Source of the DNA: Gammaproteobacteria bacterium
Lineage (GTDB): Bacteria > Pseudomonadota > Gammaproteobacteria > Xanthomonadales > SZUA-36
NCBI GenBank assembly: GCA_030428105.1
Contig: JAUIBE010000002.1
Coordinates: 62,001 to 126,000, forward strand
Direction: 5' to 3'
DNA length: 64,000 nucleotides
Made by a program: the position numbers and the translations under genes. Shown here in pieces: positions 25,784 through 35,892 of this stretch. The notes beneath the pieces are model-generated. The model saw nothing but the letters and a program-made list of their open reading frames with translations, had not been told where the DNA came from and ran no database searches. Numbering within the stretch: position 1 is the first letter of the stretch; every line of letters begins with the position of its first letter.

Positions 25784-27781
25784 ATGAGCAAATATAGGCA
25801 GCGGCAGGCTTTCGAGCAAGCACTAACGGTCATGAACGATGGCGATCCGGCCACCGCAGTGGCGATTTGCCAGGCGGCCCTGGCCGAAGCGCCGGGCGAT
25901 ATTGACCTGCTCACGCTGCTGGGTGTTTCGCAGATTGCCAACCGCAAGCCAGCCCAGGCTGTCGAGCCGCTGCAAAGGGCCGTGCAAGCCGCGCCGCGCT
26001 TTGCACGCGCGCGTGAAAACCTGGGCCAGGCCCTGGTCATGCTGGGCCAGCCGGATGAGGCGCTGGCCCACCTGCAGCAGGCCTTGCAGTTCGACCCCGG
26101 CAACACGCCATTGCGGCTCAAGCTGGCGCATACCCTGGCCATGCTGGGCAAGGGCGAGGAAGCAGATGCGCTGTTCGAGGAAGCATTTGCCATGGATCCG
26201 CACCGTGGCCGCCTGGCGGAAGCCGGGGAGCAGTTGCAGGCAGGCAACAGCGCCGAGTGCCAGAAAATCTGCCAGGCCATCCTGGCGGAAAGCCCGAATG
26301 ACGTGAATGCCCTGCGCCTGATGGCGAAAGTGGCCGGCGAGAACAACCACTGGCGCCAGGCCGAGCGTTTCCTACTGCGCGCCCTGGAAGTCGCGCCGGC
26401 TTACAACGAAGCGCGCATGGACCTGGCGCGCGTGCTCAAACAACTCGACCGCATCGACGAGGCCGTGGCCTGCGCCGCGGAAGCGGTTGCCCACAACCCG
26501 CGCAACCCCAACACCCATTACCTGCATGCCGGCATGCTGTCGATCAATGGCGAACACGAGGCCGCGCTGCAGGCCTACGAGCGAGCCACGCCCGAAGGCG
26601 TCTACCACCCCGCCGCCTGGCTCGGCAAAGGGCATTTGCTGAAAACCCTGGGGCGCCAGGCCGAAGGCATTGCCGCCTACCGCAAGGCCATCGCGCAACG
26701 GCCCAATTTCGGCGAGGTGTACTGGAGCCTGGCCAACCTCAAGACATTTCGCTTCAGTGAAGATGAAATCGCCGACATGGAGCGCCGCCTGGCCGAGCAT
26801 GACCTGGACCAGGAATCACAGGTGCACTTCCGCTTCACCCTCGGCAAGGCCTACGAGGACCAGGGCCAGTATGCACGCGCTTTCGAGCACTACGCCCAGG
26901 CCTGCGCCCAGCATCGGCCCGGCTTGTACTACGACCCGGTGGAGACCCGCGTGGTCAACCAGCGCATCCGCGAGGTGTTCGCCCGGCCCTTCCTGGAAGA
27001 ACAGAAAAACAATGGCTGCCAGGATCCAGCGCCAATTTTTATCATCGGCATGCCGCGCTCGGGCTCGACCCTGATTGAGCAGATCCTGGCCAGCCACAGC
27101 CAGGTGGAGGGCACGGCCGAGCTGCCGGAAATGGGGCGCGTGGTGAGCATGGTTTCAGCGCGCAGCCGCGAGGAAAACTACCCCGAGGCTGCCCAGTGGC
27201 TGAAACCCGCCGACTGGCAAGAACTGGGCGAGGCTTACCTGCAACGCACCTTGCGCCACCGCAAAGGCCGCCCGTTTTTCACCGACAAGATGCCCAACAA
27301 TTTTCCCAGTGTCGGCCTGATACACCTGGTTCTGCCGAACGCGAAGATCATCGACGCGCGGCGCCATCCGCTGGATTCCTGCTTCGGCTGCTTCAAGCAG
27401 CATTTCGCCAACGGCCAGGCATTCAGCTACGACCTGCTCGAGATTGGCGATTACTTCCTGGAGTACCGGGCAATGATGCGCCACTGGCAGGAAGTGCTGC
27501 CCGGGCGCGTGCTGGAAGTGCGCTACGAGGAGATGGTCGGTGACCAGGAACGCCAGACACGACGGCTGCTGGCGCATTGCGGCCTGGACTTCGAAGAAGC
27601 CTGCCTGCGTTTTTACGAAACCGATCGGCCGGTGCGCACCGCCAGTTCAGAGCAGGTGCGGCAGCCGATTTACGCCTCGTCAGTAAACCATTGGCGCCAC
27701 TTTGAAAGCGAGTTGGCGCCGCTGGCCGAGTTGTTGGCCGATGAAATCGCCGAGTGGGAGGCAGTCCCTCGCGGCCGGTAA
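25784..27781 (+). CDS. TPR-repeat sulfotransferase
   Basis: 665 residues from the ATG at 25784. Residues 1-380 are about ten TPR units (for example EPLQRAVQAAPRFARARENL and AYRKAIAQRPNFGEVYWSL). The C-terminal sulfotransferase domain has the PAPS 5'-phosphosulfate loop IIGMPRSGSTLIEQIL (about 417-432) and a 3'-phosphate site in DARRHPLDSCFGCF. It is cytoplasmic by sequence, with no leader. The family transfers sulfate to peptides, proteins or lipids. Such genes often stand beside TonB-dependent receptors, as here. Confidence 0.9.
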   Translation: MSKYRQRQAFEQALTVMNDGDPATAVAICQAALAEAPGDIDLLTLLGVSQIANRKPAQAVEPLQRAVQAAPRFARARENLGQALVMLGQPDEALAHLQQALQFDPGNTPLRLKLAHTLAMLGKGEEADALFEEAFAMDPHRGRLAEAGEQLQAGNSAECQKICQAILAESPNDVNALRLMAKVAGENNHWRQAERFLLRALEVAPAYNEARMDLARVLKQLDRIDEAVACAAEAVAHNPRNPNTHYLHAGMLSINGEHEAALQAYERATPEGVYHPAAWLGKGHLLKTLGRQAEGIAAYRKAIAQRPNFGEVYWSLANLKTFRFSEDEIADMERRLAEHDLDQESQVHFRFTLGKAYEDQGQYARAFEHYAQACAQHRPGLYYDPVETRVVNQRIREVFARPFLEEQKNNGCQDPAPIFIIGMPRSGSTLIEQILASHSQVEGTAELPEMGRVVSMVSARSREENYPEAAQWLKPADWQELGEAYLQRTLRHRKGRPFFTDKMPNNFPSVGLIHLVLPNAKIIDARRHPLDSCFGCFKQHFANGQAFSYDLLEIGDYFLEYRAMMRHWQEVLPGRVLEVRYEEMVGDQERQTRRLLAHCGLDFEEACLRFYETDRPVRTASSEQVRQPIYASSVNHWRHFESELAPLAELLADEIAEWEAVPRGR

Positions 27782-27785
27782 CCCG

Positions 27786-30275
27786 CTAGCGGAAGTACTT
27801 GCGCAGGCTGACCCCGTAGGTTCTTGGCTGCAACACCCGGTAGTTGTCCCTGCCCCAGAACACATCGGCGTTGGTGTCGTGGTACACCACCGCGCGGTCG
27901 TCGGTGAAGTTGTCCACGTAGGCGGTAAACTCCCAGCCCCCACCGGTGAAACCGGCGCGCAGATCCCAGATGTCGTAGGAAGGCGATTCGGTGCGCCCGC
28001 CGTAACCGGTTCCATCGGGGTCGCCATCGTTATCCAGCAGGCGATTGTAGGATTCCCCGGTGTAGCTGGCCTGCAAGCGGACGAACACGTCGCCGCCGCC
28101 CATCCAGTTCACCGGCCAGTCATACTCCGCAAAGGCCGAAAGATTCAAATCGGCCACCAGCGGCAGGCGAGTACCGGCAGGAATATCCAGCGCCAGGTCA
28201 TCAGGGGCGCGATCGTCGAACACCTGGATTGCATCGTCAATTTCGGCCTTGAACAGGTACGTTGCCACCAGTCCGAGCGACAGGTTGTCGGTGGCCAGGA
28301 AGTTGATCTCTACGTCCATGCCATCGACCACCGCATCACCGACATTGGCGATCACGGTCTGGAAGGGTTCACCGTAGGCGAAACTGGGGTCAGTCAGCTC
28401 AAGCTGCATGTCTTCCCAGACCTGGTGATAGGCAATCACGTTGAACTGCAGCCTGCCGTCAGCCCAACGGCTCTTCAGCCCGCCTTCCCAGTTCTTCAGC
28501 AGGTCGGATTCGTACTGGATGGGCAGGGTCGGGTTGCCGCGCGCACGGTTGATACCGCCGGTGCGGAAGCCCTCCGAGTACAGCGCGTAAAGCATCCGGT
28601 CTTCTTCGAAGAAGTACTGGAAGCCGAGCTTCGGCAGCCAGCCATCGTCACTGCCGGAAGGGTTTGTGACGGACTCGGGACCGGTAGCCGGGGTGGACTG
28701 GAAGTACGTGCGATCGATGTCGGTGTCGTACCACCTGGCGCCCATCAGCAGTTTCCATTCGTCCGTGATGCTAAACGTGGTTTCACCAAACACGGAAATA
28801 TCGGTGCGCTTGCTGCTCTCGCCGGAAGCCCAGCGAACATCGGTAGGCGCGAGCGGCCCGTACAAGGTCTGGAACGCTGCCCAGGCCTCGGTGCTGGCCA
28901 GGTCATCAATATGCGTGCCATAGACCCAATCCTGCTTCGCTTCCTGGTAAAAGAAGCCCGCGGTCCAATCCCAGCGTGAAGTGCTGCCTGAAAGCCGTGT
29001 TTCAAAGGTCCAGCGGGTGTCACGCTGGTCGTTGGTGAACCGGCCCGTCGGATCGCCATCGTCGAAGTCGTAACCGGTGCCGTTTAGTTCACAGGCAGTG
29101 GCGAAGTCGTAGACGTTGTACGCGGCGTAATAAGGGTTGCTGCCGCAGCTTCCGCGGCCGTAAACGCCGAGCACCGAGTGGTAATAGGCCACCTCGTCCG
29201 TGGCGTCGAACTGGTAAGCGGTGTCACGTTCGAAATAGGCCAACGAAGAGGTCAGCGCAGCGAAGCCGAGGTCGCCATCCAGGGTGAGCTGGAAGTTGCT
29301 CCACTCGTCATCGAAAAACTCGGGGTGAAACTTGACCGTTTGCAGGTCGCCGCGGGTGGGGTCGTAGTCATTGTAACCCTTGATCTCGGAATTGGTGTAG
29401 TTGTAGATGCCGGTCAAGGCCCAGGCGTCGGAGATATCCCACTTGGCGGAAATGCGCCCACCCACGCGCTCGGCGCTGTTGTAGTTGTCTTCCACGAACG
29501 CCGCATTGGTCTTGTTGCCAACCACCTGTTCGCCGGTATCTGCATCAAGATGGCCTGGAGAGCGGCCCAGCACGTTGTCGATGTAACCGGCGTCTTCCGA
29601 GCCAAAGCCAACCAGGCGAATGGCGAACTTGTCCTGCACCAGCGGAATGTTGACCATTGCATCCGCGTCCCAGCCGGTTCCGCCGTGGTCGATGGTGTGG
29701 ATGCCGCCACCCACGTTGGCGTCGAACTCGCTGGTATCCGGCTTGGCGACGATGTAGCGCACCGTGCCCGACTGTGAACTGGCGCCATACAGGGTTCCCT
29801 GCGGCCCGGCGAGCGTCTCGATACGCTCAAGGTCAATCGGCGGGATATCCGGCGACTGGGTGCCGGTGGTCAGTGGCTGTTCATCGAGATAAATGGCGGC
29901 CGAGGAGTCGGCAATGAACGGCCGGATCGAATCGGCCAGGCCGCGAAATACGATTTTCTGCAGGCCGGCGGTCTGGCCGACCACGGTCATGGCCGGCACG
30001 AACTTGGCCACGTCCTGCAGGTTGCTGATGCCCACCCGGTCGATTTCCACCTGGCTGAATGCCTGGATCGACTGGGGAATGTCCTGGATGTTCTCCTCGC
30101 GTTTGCGAGCGGTAACGATCACCTCTTCGAGGGCGCCACTTTCGGAAGCGTCCGAGGATTGATCCTGGGCCATGGCGGCAGTGCCTGGAACGGCAGCCAG
30201 CGAGGCAGAGATGGCGCTGAAAAGACTGGTCCGCTTCCACCCACCCGGAAGCTGGTCGAGAACATCGCGAGACAT
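27786..30275 (-). CDS. TonB-dependent outer-membrane receptor
   Basis: 829 residues from the ATG at 30275, with AAGGAG six bases upstream. Signal peptide ends near AAMAQ, followed by a TonB-box-like EEVIVTARKREEN, the plug domain (IQDIPQSIQAFSQVEIDRVG to GTVRYIVAKPD) and a 22-strand-type barrel ending in Phe-Arg (YGVSLRKYFR), close to the usual terminal aromatic. It imports a bulky ligand, such as a siderophore, glycan or peptide, using TonB energy. No transporter or regulator is adjacent to name the ligand. It is convergent with the sulfotransferase gene. Confidence 0.94.
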   Translation of the reverse strand: MSRDVLDQLPGGWKRTSLFSAISASLAAVPGTAAMAQDQSSDASESGALEEVIVTARKREENIQDIPQSIQAFSQVEIDRVGISNLQDVAKFVPAMTVVGQTAGLQKIVFRGLADSIRPFIADSSAAIYLDEQPLTTGTQSPDIPPIDLERIETLAGPQGTLYGASSQSGTVRYIVAKPDTSEFDANVGGGIHTIDHGGTGWDADAMVNIPLVQDKFAIRLVGFGSEDAGYIDNVLGRSPGHLDADTGEQVVGNKTNAAFVEDNYNSAERVGGRISAKWDISDAWALTGIYNYTNSEIKGYNDYDPTRGDLQTVKFHPEFFDDEWSNFQLTLDGDLGFAALTSSLAYFERDTAYQFDATDEVAYYHSVLGVYGRGSCGSNPYYAAYNVYDFATACELNGTGYDFDDGDPTGRFTNDQRDTRWTFETRLSGSTSRWDWTAGFFYQEAKQDWVYGTHIDDLASTEAWAAFQTLYGPLAPTDVRWASGESSKRTDISVFGETTFSITDEWKLLMGARWYDTDIDRTYFQSTPATGPESVTNPSGSDDGWLPKLGFQYFFEEDRMLYALYSEGFRTGGINRARGNPTLPIQYESDLLKNWEGGLKSRWADGRLQFNVIAYHQVWEDMQLELTDPSFAYGEPFQTVIANVGDAVVDGMDVEINFLATDNLSLGLVATYLFKAEIDDAIQVFDDRAPDDLALDIPAGTRLPLVADLNLSAFAEYDWPVNWMGGGDVFVRLQASYTGESYNRLLDNDGDPDGTGYGGRTESPSYDIWDLRAGFTGGGWEFTAYVDNFTDDRAVVYHDTNADVFWGRDNYRVLQPRTYGVSLRKYFR

Positions 30276-30291
30276 GCAGGGCTCCTTGAGC

Positions 30292-30315
30292 GCCGGTATG
30301 TAAATTTGCCGGTAT
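30292..30315. repeat. Direct repeat in the TonB-receptor leader region
   Basis: GCCGGTAT occurs at 30292-30299 and again at 30308-30315, one 16-base period apart, between the presumed receptor promoter and its start codon. Could be a regulator site or chance. Confidence 0.35.
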
Positions 30316-30348
30316 TGAACTTGGTTGTTGCGGCGCCCGACGCCTGAA

Positions 30349-30375
30349 TTTATACCCAAACTTACACAGCGTCCA
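30349..30375 (-). promoter_or_regulatory. Possible promoter of the TonB receptor
   Basis: On the minus strand a TATAAA box (30349-30354) has a weak TGGACG 15 bases upstream (30370-30375). It is about 75 bases before the ATG at 30275. The rest of the 175-base gap 30276-30450 shows no gene. Confidence 0.3.
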
Positions 30376-30450
30376 CGATTTTCTTCCCGCGCCAGAACCA
30401 CGCACTGGCTGCGCGGACGCGGCCGGGCGCCTGCAACCAGGCCATTGGTT

Positions 30451-32106
30451 CTAGTCGGAACGTCTCATTGCGCCCTGGACTTCAATCGCCGGGTTCGCGC
30501 TGCTTTCGGGCGCGTGCGCCACCGGCAAATCGAGCACATCGGGCGGCGCCATGCCAATCATCCGGTACAACCTGGCCAGCTGGTGGCGATACAGGGCATC
30601 GAACTCGGGCGCGTCTTCCAGGACGTTGTCATCGCCCAGCCACCAGGCCCAATCGGATGCCTCGCAGATGGCCAACTGGTGGTAGACGGCCTCGACCCAG
30701 TCGGGCGGTTGCCTGGTGTCGACCAGTTGCAGCGCCGCATCCATGGCGCGCTTGGCGTCGCACAGCAAATCCCAGGCCCGGTTCTTGGCGGGGTCGCCAA
30801 CCCAGGTGCCCAGGCTGCCGTGCACCCAGCTTCCCGCCCTCAGGCGTGGCAGCTTTGCAGGAATTCTTCGCGCGAGCGCTTCGCTGAAGGTCGTCAGCCT
30901 CAACTCGGTGTGTTCGTCCAGGCGGGTATAGAGTTCGTGCAGGAACGCCCAACCATTTTCGTGGTAGTACTCCCACGCATTCTCGCCGTCCATGATGATG
31001 CTCAACACCGGCGCCGGGCCGCCGCTGCGCAGGCACTCGGCGCGCATGCCCTCCAGGCGGCGAATGAAGTCGCCCACGGCATCGCCGGCCTGCCAGTTCG
31101 CGTACTCAAAGCCAAGCAGGTCTGAAAGCCCGTCGTCGCGAAAGAAGCAGGCAGGTTGCCCCGCGCCACCCAGCCGCCACGGACCAAGCTGGGCAAAACC
31201 GGTCACCCTTCCACTGGCGCCAACCAGCGAGCCCTGCAGCACCTGGCTGCCACTGGCTGTCCATTCAAAACCGTGGCGTCCCAGCAGGCGCAATGACGCT
31301 TCGCTGAGCGCCCCCTCCGATGGCCAGCATCCACGCGGCGGCTGGCCAAAAACGGATTCGAAAATCTGCCGCGATTTTTGCACATGCCAGTCGCAACGGG
31401 CTTCGCCGCCCGGATAGGGGGTTGCCGGTAGTGCACAACCGGGCATGGCCTCGCGGGCACAACTGAAGTCGAGCACCAGGGGCAGTATCGGGTGGGAGTG
31501 CGGTGTCACCGAGAGTTCGACAGCGCCCGCCTCCAGCAGGCGGCGATAACGCGGCAGAATCTCGTCGATGGTATCGGCCAGGAACGCCAACAGCTCACGG
31601 CGCTCGTCAATATCATAGGCGCCCTGCCAACTCACCAGTCGGCGAATGATTTCTGCGCCACGCAGCGACTCACCCAGCCAGGCAATCACGTACCACACCG
31701 CGAGGTCGCCCACCTGGTCATCCTCGATCGCACCCAGCATGGCCCGATCGTAGAGGCGCGCGTATGGCGCAAAGCGGTCCTTCATGCGTCGCAGGTTGAC
31801 CCGCAAGAGCTGCGCCACGAGGTCTGGCTCGGCAACCACCGGATCGCTGGCCAGGGCATCCAGGACAATATCGCCAGGCAGTTCGCCGCCCTCCAGGCAG
31901 GCGCGGATGCGGCCTGGATAGTCGAGCAGTTGTTCAATCAGGGCCGGGGAGAAGTTGACCACCGCACGGGCGCCGGGCACGGTCTCGAGATGCGCGGCCA
32001 TGTCGGCGTAATCCTTGATCGCGTGGAGCCAGGTCCACGGCTTGTGGTAGCGGCCGTCGACGCGGTAATCAGGCTGGTGGAAATGCCAGCACAGCACCAC
32101 GTCCAT
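30451..32106 (-). CDS. Glycoside hydrolase family 57 protein
   Basis: 551 residues from the ATG at 32106 (MDVVLCWHFHQPDYRV). The frame stays open to a TTG at 32166 inside glgC, but family members begin at this point. GH57 motifs: HFHQPDY, TPHSHPILPL, the nucleophile region RGCWPSEGALSE and the acid/base region SIIMDGENAWEYY. The family includes alpha-amylases, 4-alpha-glucanotransferases and branching enzymes; no signal peptide is seen, so it acts on intracellular glycogen or maltodextrin. It lies directly downstream of glgC in a cutA-glgC-GH57 operon. Confidence 0.88.
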   Translation of the reverse strand: MDVVLCWHFHQPDYRVDGRYHKPWTWLHAIKDYADMAAHLETVPGARAVVNFSPALIEQLLDYPGRIRACLEGGELPGDIVLDALASDPVVAEPDLVAQLLRVNLRRMKDRFAPYARLYDRAMLGAIEDDQVGDLAVWYVIAWLGESLRGAEIIRRLVSWQGAYDIDERRELLAFLADTIDEILPRYRRLLEAGAVELSVTPHSHPILPLVLDFSCAREAMPGCALPATPYPGGEARCDWHVQKSRQIFESVFGQPPRGCWPSEGALSEASLRLLGRHGFEWTASGSQVLQGSLVGASGRVTGFAQLGPWRLGGAGQPACFFRDDGLSDLLGFEYANWQAGDAVGDFIRRLEGMRAECLRSGGPAPVLSIIMDGENAWEYYHENGWAFLHELYTRLDEHTELRLTTFSEALARRIPAKLPRLRAGSWVHGSLGTWVGDPAKNRAWDLLCDAKRAMDAALQLVDTRQPPDWVEAVYHQLAICEASDWAWWLGDDNVLEDAPEFDALYRHQLARLYRMIGMAPPDVLDLPVAHAPESSANPAIEVQGAMRRSD

Positions 32107-32147
32107 CGGCGCGACGGAGCCCCCCCAGGCTTTTCGCGCAATCCCCT

Positions 32148-33395
32148 TTACAACATTTGCGGGCAAACCAGCACTACACCTTGTTCAGTCACTTCGAAAC
32201 GTTTGCGATCTGCTTCCAGGTCCTCGCCAATCGCCGTGCCGTCCGGGATCTGGCAACCCTCATCGATAATCGCCCGGGTAATGCGGCAATCGCGGCCAAT
32301 CCGTGCGTGCGGCAAGACCACCGCCCTTTGCAATCGCGTACCGACCTCGACGTGGACATCTGAAAACAGCAACGACTGGTTGACCAGCGCGCCGGAGATG
32401 ATACACCCGCCGGAAACCATCGAGTTGATCGCCATGCCGGTGTGCTCCTGGCTCTCGAGAACAAATTTTGCCGGCGGCGCCTGCTCCTGGTAGGTCCAGA
32501 TGGGCCAGTCGCTGTCGTACAGGTTGAGCTCGGGGTTGACGTGCACCAGCTCCAGGTTGGCCTGGAAGAACGCGTCGATGGTGCCAACATCGCGCCAGTA
32601 TGACTGCGCCTTGGTGGCCACGTCGTTGAACGGGTAAGCAAACACCCGGCAATTGTCGATGCTGCCGGGAATGATGTTCTTGCCGAAATCGTGGGAAGAC
32701 TCCTGGTCCGCCGCATCGGCCTCGAGCTGTTCGATCAGGAATTCGCGGTTGAAGACGTAAATGCCCATCGAGGCCAGCGCCAGGTCTGGATTGCCCGGCA
32801 TGGGCTGGGGATCGGCCGGCTTTTCGTCGAAACGGATCACCCGGTCGTCCTCATCGACGGTCATCACTCCGAAACCGGTCGCGTCTTTTACCGGAACCTG
32901 GACCACGCCAACGGTGATGTCCGCCTTGTTGTCGGCGTGGAAGGCGATCATCGGGCCATAGTCCATCTTGTAGATGTGGTCACCGGCCAGGACGATGACG
33001 TACTCGGGGTGATGTTCGCGCACCAGGTCGAGATTCTGGTAAATCGAATCGGCCGTGCCGCGGTACCAGTATTCGCCGCGCTGCTGCTGGGCCGGCACTA
33101 TCTGGATGAATTCGCCAAACTCGCCCCGCAAATAGCCCCAGCCCCGGTTTACATGCTGGATCAGGGAATGCGCCTTGTACTGGGTAAGGACGAACACCTG
33201 GCGAATGCCGGAATTAACGCAGTTGGAAAGCGGAAAATCGATAATCCTGAACTTGCCGCCAAAAGGCGCCGCCGGCTTGGCGCGCGTGGCGGTCAACTCG
33301 CCCAGCCGACTGCCGCGGCCGCCTGCCATGATGATGGCCATGGTGCTGCGCGTTAAGCGGCTGACGAAGCGCCCCGACTTGCGTGGTATCAGCAT
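32148..33395 (-). CDS. glgC: Glucose-1-phosphate adenylyltransferase GlgC
   Basis: 415 residues. Makes ADP-glucose from glucose 1-phosphate and ATP, the committed step of glycogen synthesis. The nucleotidyltransferase domain starts with [15 protein letters not shown] and [30 protein letters not shown] and the regulatory left-handed beta-helix ([19 protein letters not shown]) follow. A strong GAGGAGG lies before the ATG. The start overlaps the end of cutA by seven bases, so the two are co-translated. Confidence 0.97.
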   Translation of the reverse strand: MLIPRKSGRFVSRLTRSTMAIIMAGGRGSRLGELTATRAKPAAPFGGKFRIIDFPLSNCVNSGIRQVFVLTQYKAHSLIQHVNRGWGYLRGEFGEFIQIVPAQQQRGEYWYRGTADSIYQNLDLVREHHPEYVIVLAGDHIYKMDYGPMIAFHADNKADITVGVVQVPVKDATGFGVMTVDEDDRVIRFDEKPADPQPMPGNPDLALASMGIYVFNREFLIEQLEADAADQESSHDFGKNIIPGSIDNCRVFAYPFNDVATKAQSYWRDVGTIDAFFQANLELVHVNPELNLYDSDWPIWTYQEQAPPAKFVLESQEHTGMAINSMVSGGCIISGALVNQSLLFSDVHVEVGTRLQRAVVLPHARIGRDCRITRAIIDEGCQIPDGTAIGEDLEADRKRFEVTEQGVVLVCPQML

Positions 33396-33721
33396 GTTTC
33401 CTCCTCGATCCAGTCCAGGTAAGCAGGCAGCCCCGCGTCAACGGGCAGCGCCAGCACTTCCGGAACCTCGTAAGGGTGATTGTTTTTGATCCATTGTTCC
33501 AGTTCCGGGTAACAAGCCTGGCTGGTCTTGATGACCATCAGTGCTTCCTGGTCTGACTGGATTTCCCCTTTCCAGGAATAAACCGAGGTGATTTTTGGCA
33601 AGATGTTCACACAGGCGGCCAGCCGGGCCTTCACCAGGGCCCTGGCAAGGGTATCAGCCACCTCTTCGCCCGGGCAGGTGCAAAACACGAGCCGGGCGGT
33701 ATTCAAGCTGTTAGCGGGCAT
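33389..33721 (-). CDS. cutA: Divalent cation tolerance protein CutA
   Basis: 110 residues, complete for the family: [37 protein letters not shown] and [25 protein letters not shown]. CutA forms a PII-like trimer in the cytoplasm; reports link it to copper tolerance, but its role is not settled. Being the first gene of an operon with glgC is unusual. It diverges from glgB over a 17-base gap. Confidence 0.93.
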   Translation of the reverse strand: MPANSLNTARLVFCTCPGEEVADTLARALVKARLAACVNILPKITSVYSWKGEIQSDQEALMVIKTSQACYPELEQWIKNNHPYEVPEVLALPVDAGLPAYLDWIEEETC

Positions 33722-33738
33722 GCCAGAATTCTAGCGCA

Positions 33739-35892
33739 ATGAACAAGCAACTCGAGAAACTGGCGGCCGGCCGTCATGGTGACCCGTTTGCCCTGCTCGG
33801 CCGACACGCCGAAGGCGAGCGGCTGGTCTATCGCTGTTTCATGCCGCGCATCCGCCGGTTATGGATTGGCGAGAACCGCGTCGAAATGCCAAGGGTTCCG
33901 GGCAGCGACCTGTTCCAACTCGAGACGGGTGTCGAGCAACTGACGGCGCACCCGCTGCTTACCTGGGAAGACGATACCGGCGCCCGCCGCGAAGCCCACG
34001 ACCCTTACAGCTTTGCCCCGACGCTTCCCGCCGAGGGCATGCGCGCGTTTCACGATGGCAGCCACTACCGCGCCTGCGAACTGCTGGGCGCGCACCACGC
34101 CAGCTTTGACGCCATCACCGGCACGCGCTTTGCGGTTTGGGCGCCGAATGCACGCCGCGTCAGCGTGGTGGGTGATTTCAACCAGTGGGATGGACGTAGC
34201 CACACCATGCGTTTCCACCCCCGGCCCGGCATCTGGGAGTTGTTTGTCCCGGGCCTGTTCGAGGGCGCATACAAGTTCGAGTTGCTCACCGCCGACAACA
34301 CCGTGGCGCTTAAATCGGACCCCTTTGCCCGCTGGAGCGAGCAGCGCCCGGCCACCGCCAGCCTCATCAGCGAACCCAGCGCGTATGGTTGGCGCGATAG
34401 CACCTGGCTCGAGTCTCGCCACCAGCGCAACAGCCTGGCCCAGCCCATCTCGGTTTACGAGGTGCACCTGGGTTCATGGCGCCGGCACGAGGACAACAGC
34501 TTCCTCGGCTACCGCGAGCTGGCGCGCCAGCTATGCGACTACATCAAGCCGCTGGGCTTCACCCACGTCGAGCTGCTGCCGATGAAAGAGCATCCACTGG
34601 ATGAATCCTGGGGCTACCAGTCCACCGGCTATTTCTCGCCCACCAGCCGTCATGGCACGCCGGACGATTTTCGCGCCTTTGTCGACCACTGCCACGCCGA
34701 GGGTATTGGCGTGATCCTCGACTGGGTGCCGGCGCACTTTCCACGCGACGCGCATGCCCTGGCGCGGTTCGATGGCACCGCGCTCTACGAGTACCACGAC
34801 AACTGGAAGGCCGAGCACCGCGATTGGGGCACCCTGGTGTTCAACTACGAGCGCAACGAGGTGCGCAGCTTCCTGGTCTCCAGCGCGCTGTACTGGCTGC
34901 GCGAGTTTCACCTGGACGGCCTGCGCGTGGACGCGGTGGCCTCGATGCTGTATCTCAATTTTTCTCGCCAGGCCGAGCAATGGGTGCCGAACAAGCACGG
35001 CGGGCACCACAACCTGGAAGCCATCGACTTTATCCGCGAATTGAACAACGCGGTCCGCCACGACCACCCGGATTGCCTGATGATTGCCGAGGAATCCAGC
35101 GACTGGCACGGCGTGACCCACCCGGTGGAATCCGGCGGATTGGGTTTCACGCTGAAATGGAACATGGGCTGGATGCACGACACGCTCAATTACATGAGCA
35201 AGGATCCGATCCACCGCAAACACCACCAGGACTGGCTGACCTTTGGCCCGGTTTACGCCTTCAACGAGCACTTCATGTTGCCGCTGTCGCACGACGAGGT
35301 GGTGCACCTGAAGAAATCATTGTTTGGGCGCATGCCCGGCGATGAATGGCAGCGCTTTGCCAACCTGAGGCTGCTGTACTGCTACCAGTGGTTCTACCCG
35401 GGCAAGCAACTACTGTTCATGGGCGGAGAATTTGCCCAGCAAGGCGAGTGGAACTCGGGCGAGGCGCTGCCGTGGTCACGTGCCGGTGAGGACTTGCCGA
35501 GCAAAACCAGCCACCTGGTTGGCGTACTGAATCGACTGCAAACAAAGCACTCCGCGCTGGCCGAGTGGGACTGCGATGCGCGGGGTTTCGAGTGGCTTAG
35601 TGGCGAGGACGCCGAGCGCTCGGTGATCTGTTTCCTGCGCCATGCCGAGAAAGAGTCCCTGGTGGTGGTGTTCAACTTCACGCCGGAACCCAGGCCCGGC
35701 TACCGCATTCCGCTGCACCAGCCAGGGCGTTACCGCATCGTGTTCAATTCCGATGACACCGAGTTTGGTGGCTCGGGCTTGTTCGCAAACCGCGACGTGG
35801 AAAGCGAAGCAAAGCCGCATTGTGGACGGGGACACAGCCTGGTGGTTGATTTGCCACCGCTGGCGGCGGTGGTACTAAAAATAGAAGTCTAG
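33739..35892 (+). CDS. glgB: 1,4-alpha-glucan branching enzyme GlgB
   Basis: 717 residues, GH13. The order is an N1 domain, a CBM48/E-set domain (about 105-200, TRFAVWAPNARRVSVVGDFNQW), the catalytic barrel with YEVHLGSWR, DWVPAHFPRDAH, DGLRVDAVASMLY (nucleophile Asp), IAEESSDW (Glu) and LSHDEVVH (Asp), and a C-terminal beta domain. It makes the alpha-1,6 branches of glycogen. Its last four bases overlap the end of glgP, convergent. Confidence 0.97.
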   Translation: MNKQLEKLAAGRHGDPFALLGRHAEGERLVYRCFMPRIRRLWIGENRVEMPRVPGSDLFQLETGVEQLTAHPLLTWEDDTGARREAHDPYSFAPTLPAEGMRAFHDGSHYRACELLGAHHASFDAITGTRFAVWAPNARRVSVVGDFNQWDGRSHTMRFHPRPGIWELFVPGLFEGAYKFELLTADNTVALKSDPFARWSEQRPATASLISEPSAYGWRDSTWLESRHQRNSLAQPISVYEVHLGSWRRHEDNSFLGYRELARQLCDYIKPLGFTHVELLPMKEHPLDESWGYQSTGYFSPTSRHGTPDDFRAFVDHCHAEGIGVILDWVPAHFPRDAHALARFDGTALYEYHDNWKAEHRDWGTLVFNYERNEVRSFLVSSALYWLREFHLDGLRVDAVASMLYLNFSRQAEQWVPNKHGGHHNLEAIDFIRELNNAVRHDHPDCLMIAEESSDWHGVTHPVESGGLGFTLKWNMGWMHDTLNYMSKDPIHRKHHQDWLTFGPVYAFNEHFMLPLSHDEVVHLKKSLFGRMPGDEWQRFANLRLLYCYQWFYPGKQLLFMGGEFAQQGEWNSGEALPWSRAGEDLPSKTSHLVGVLNRLQTKHSALAEWDCDARGFEWLSGEDAERSVICFLRHAEKESLVVVFNFTPEPRPGYRIPLHQPGRYRIVFNSDDTEFGGSGLFANRDVESEAKPHCGRGHSLVVDLPPLAAVVLKIEV

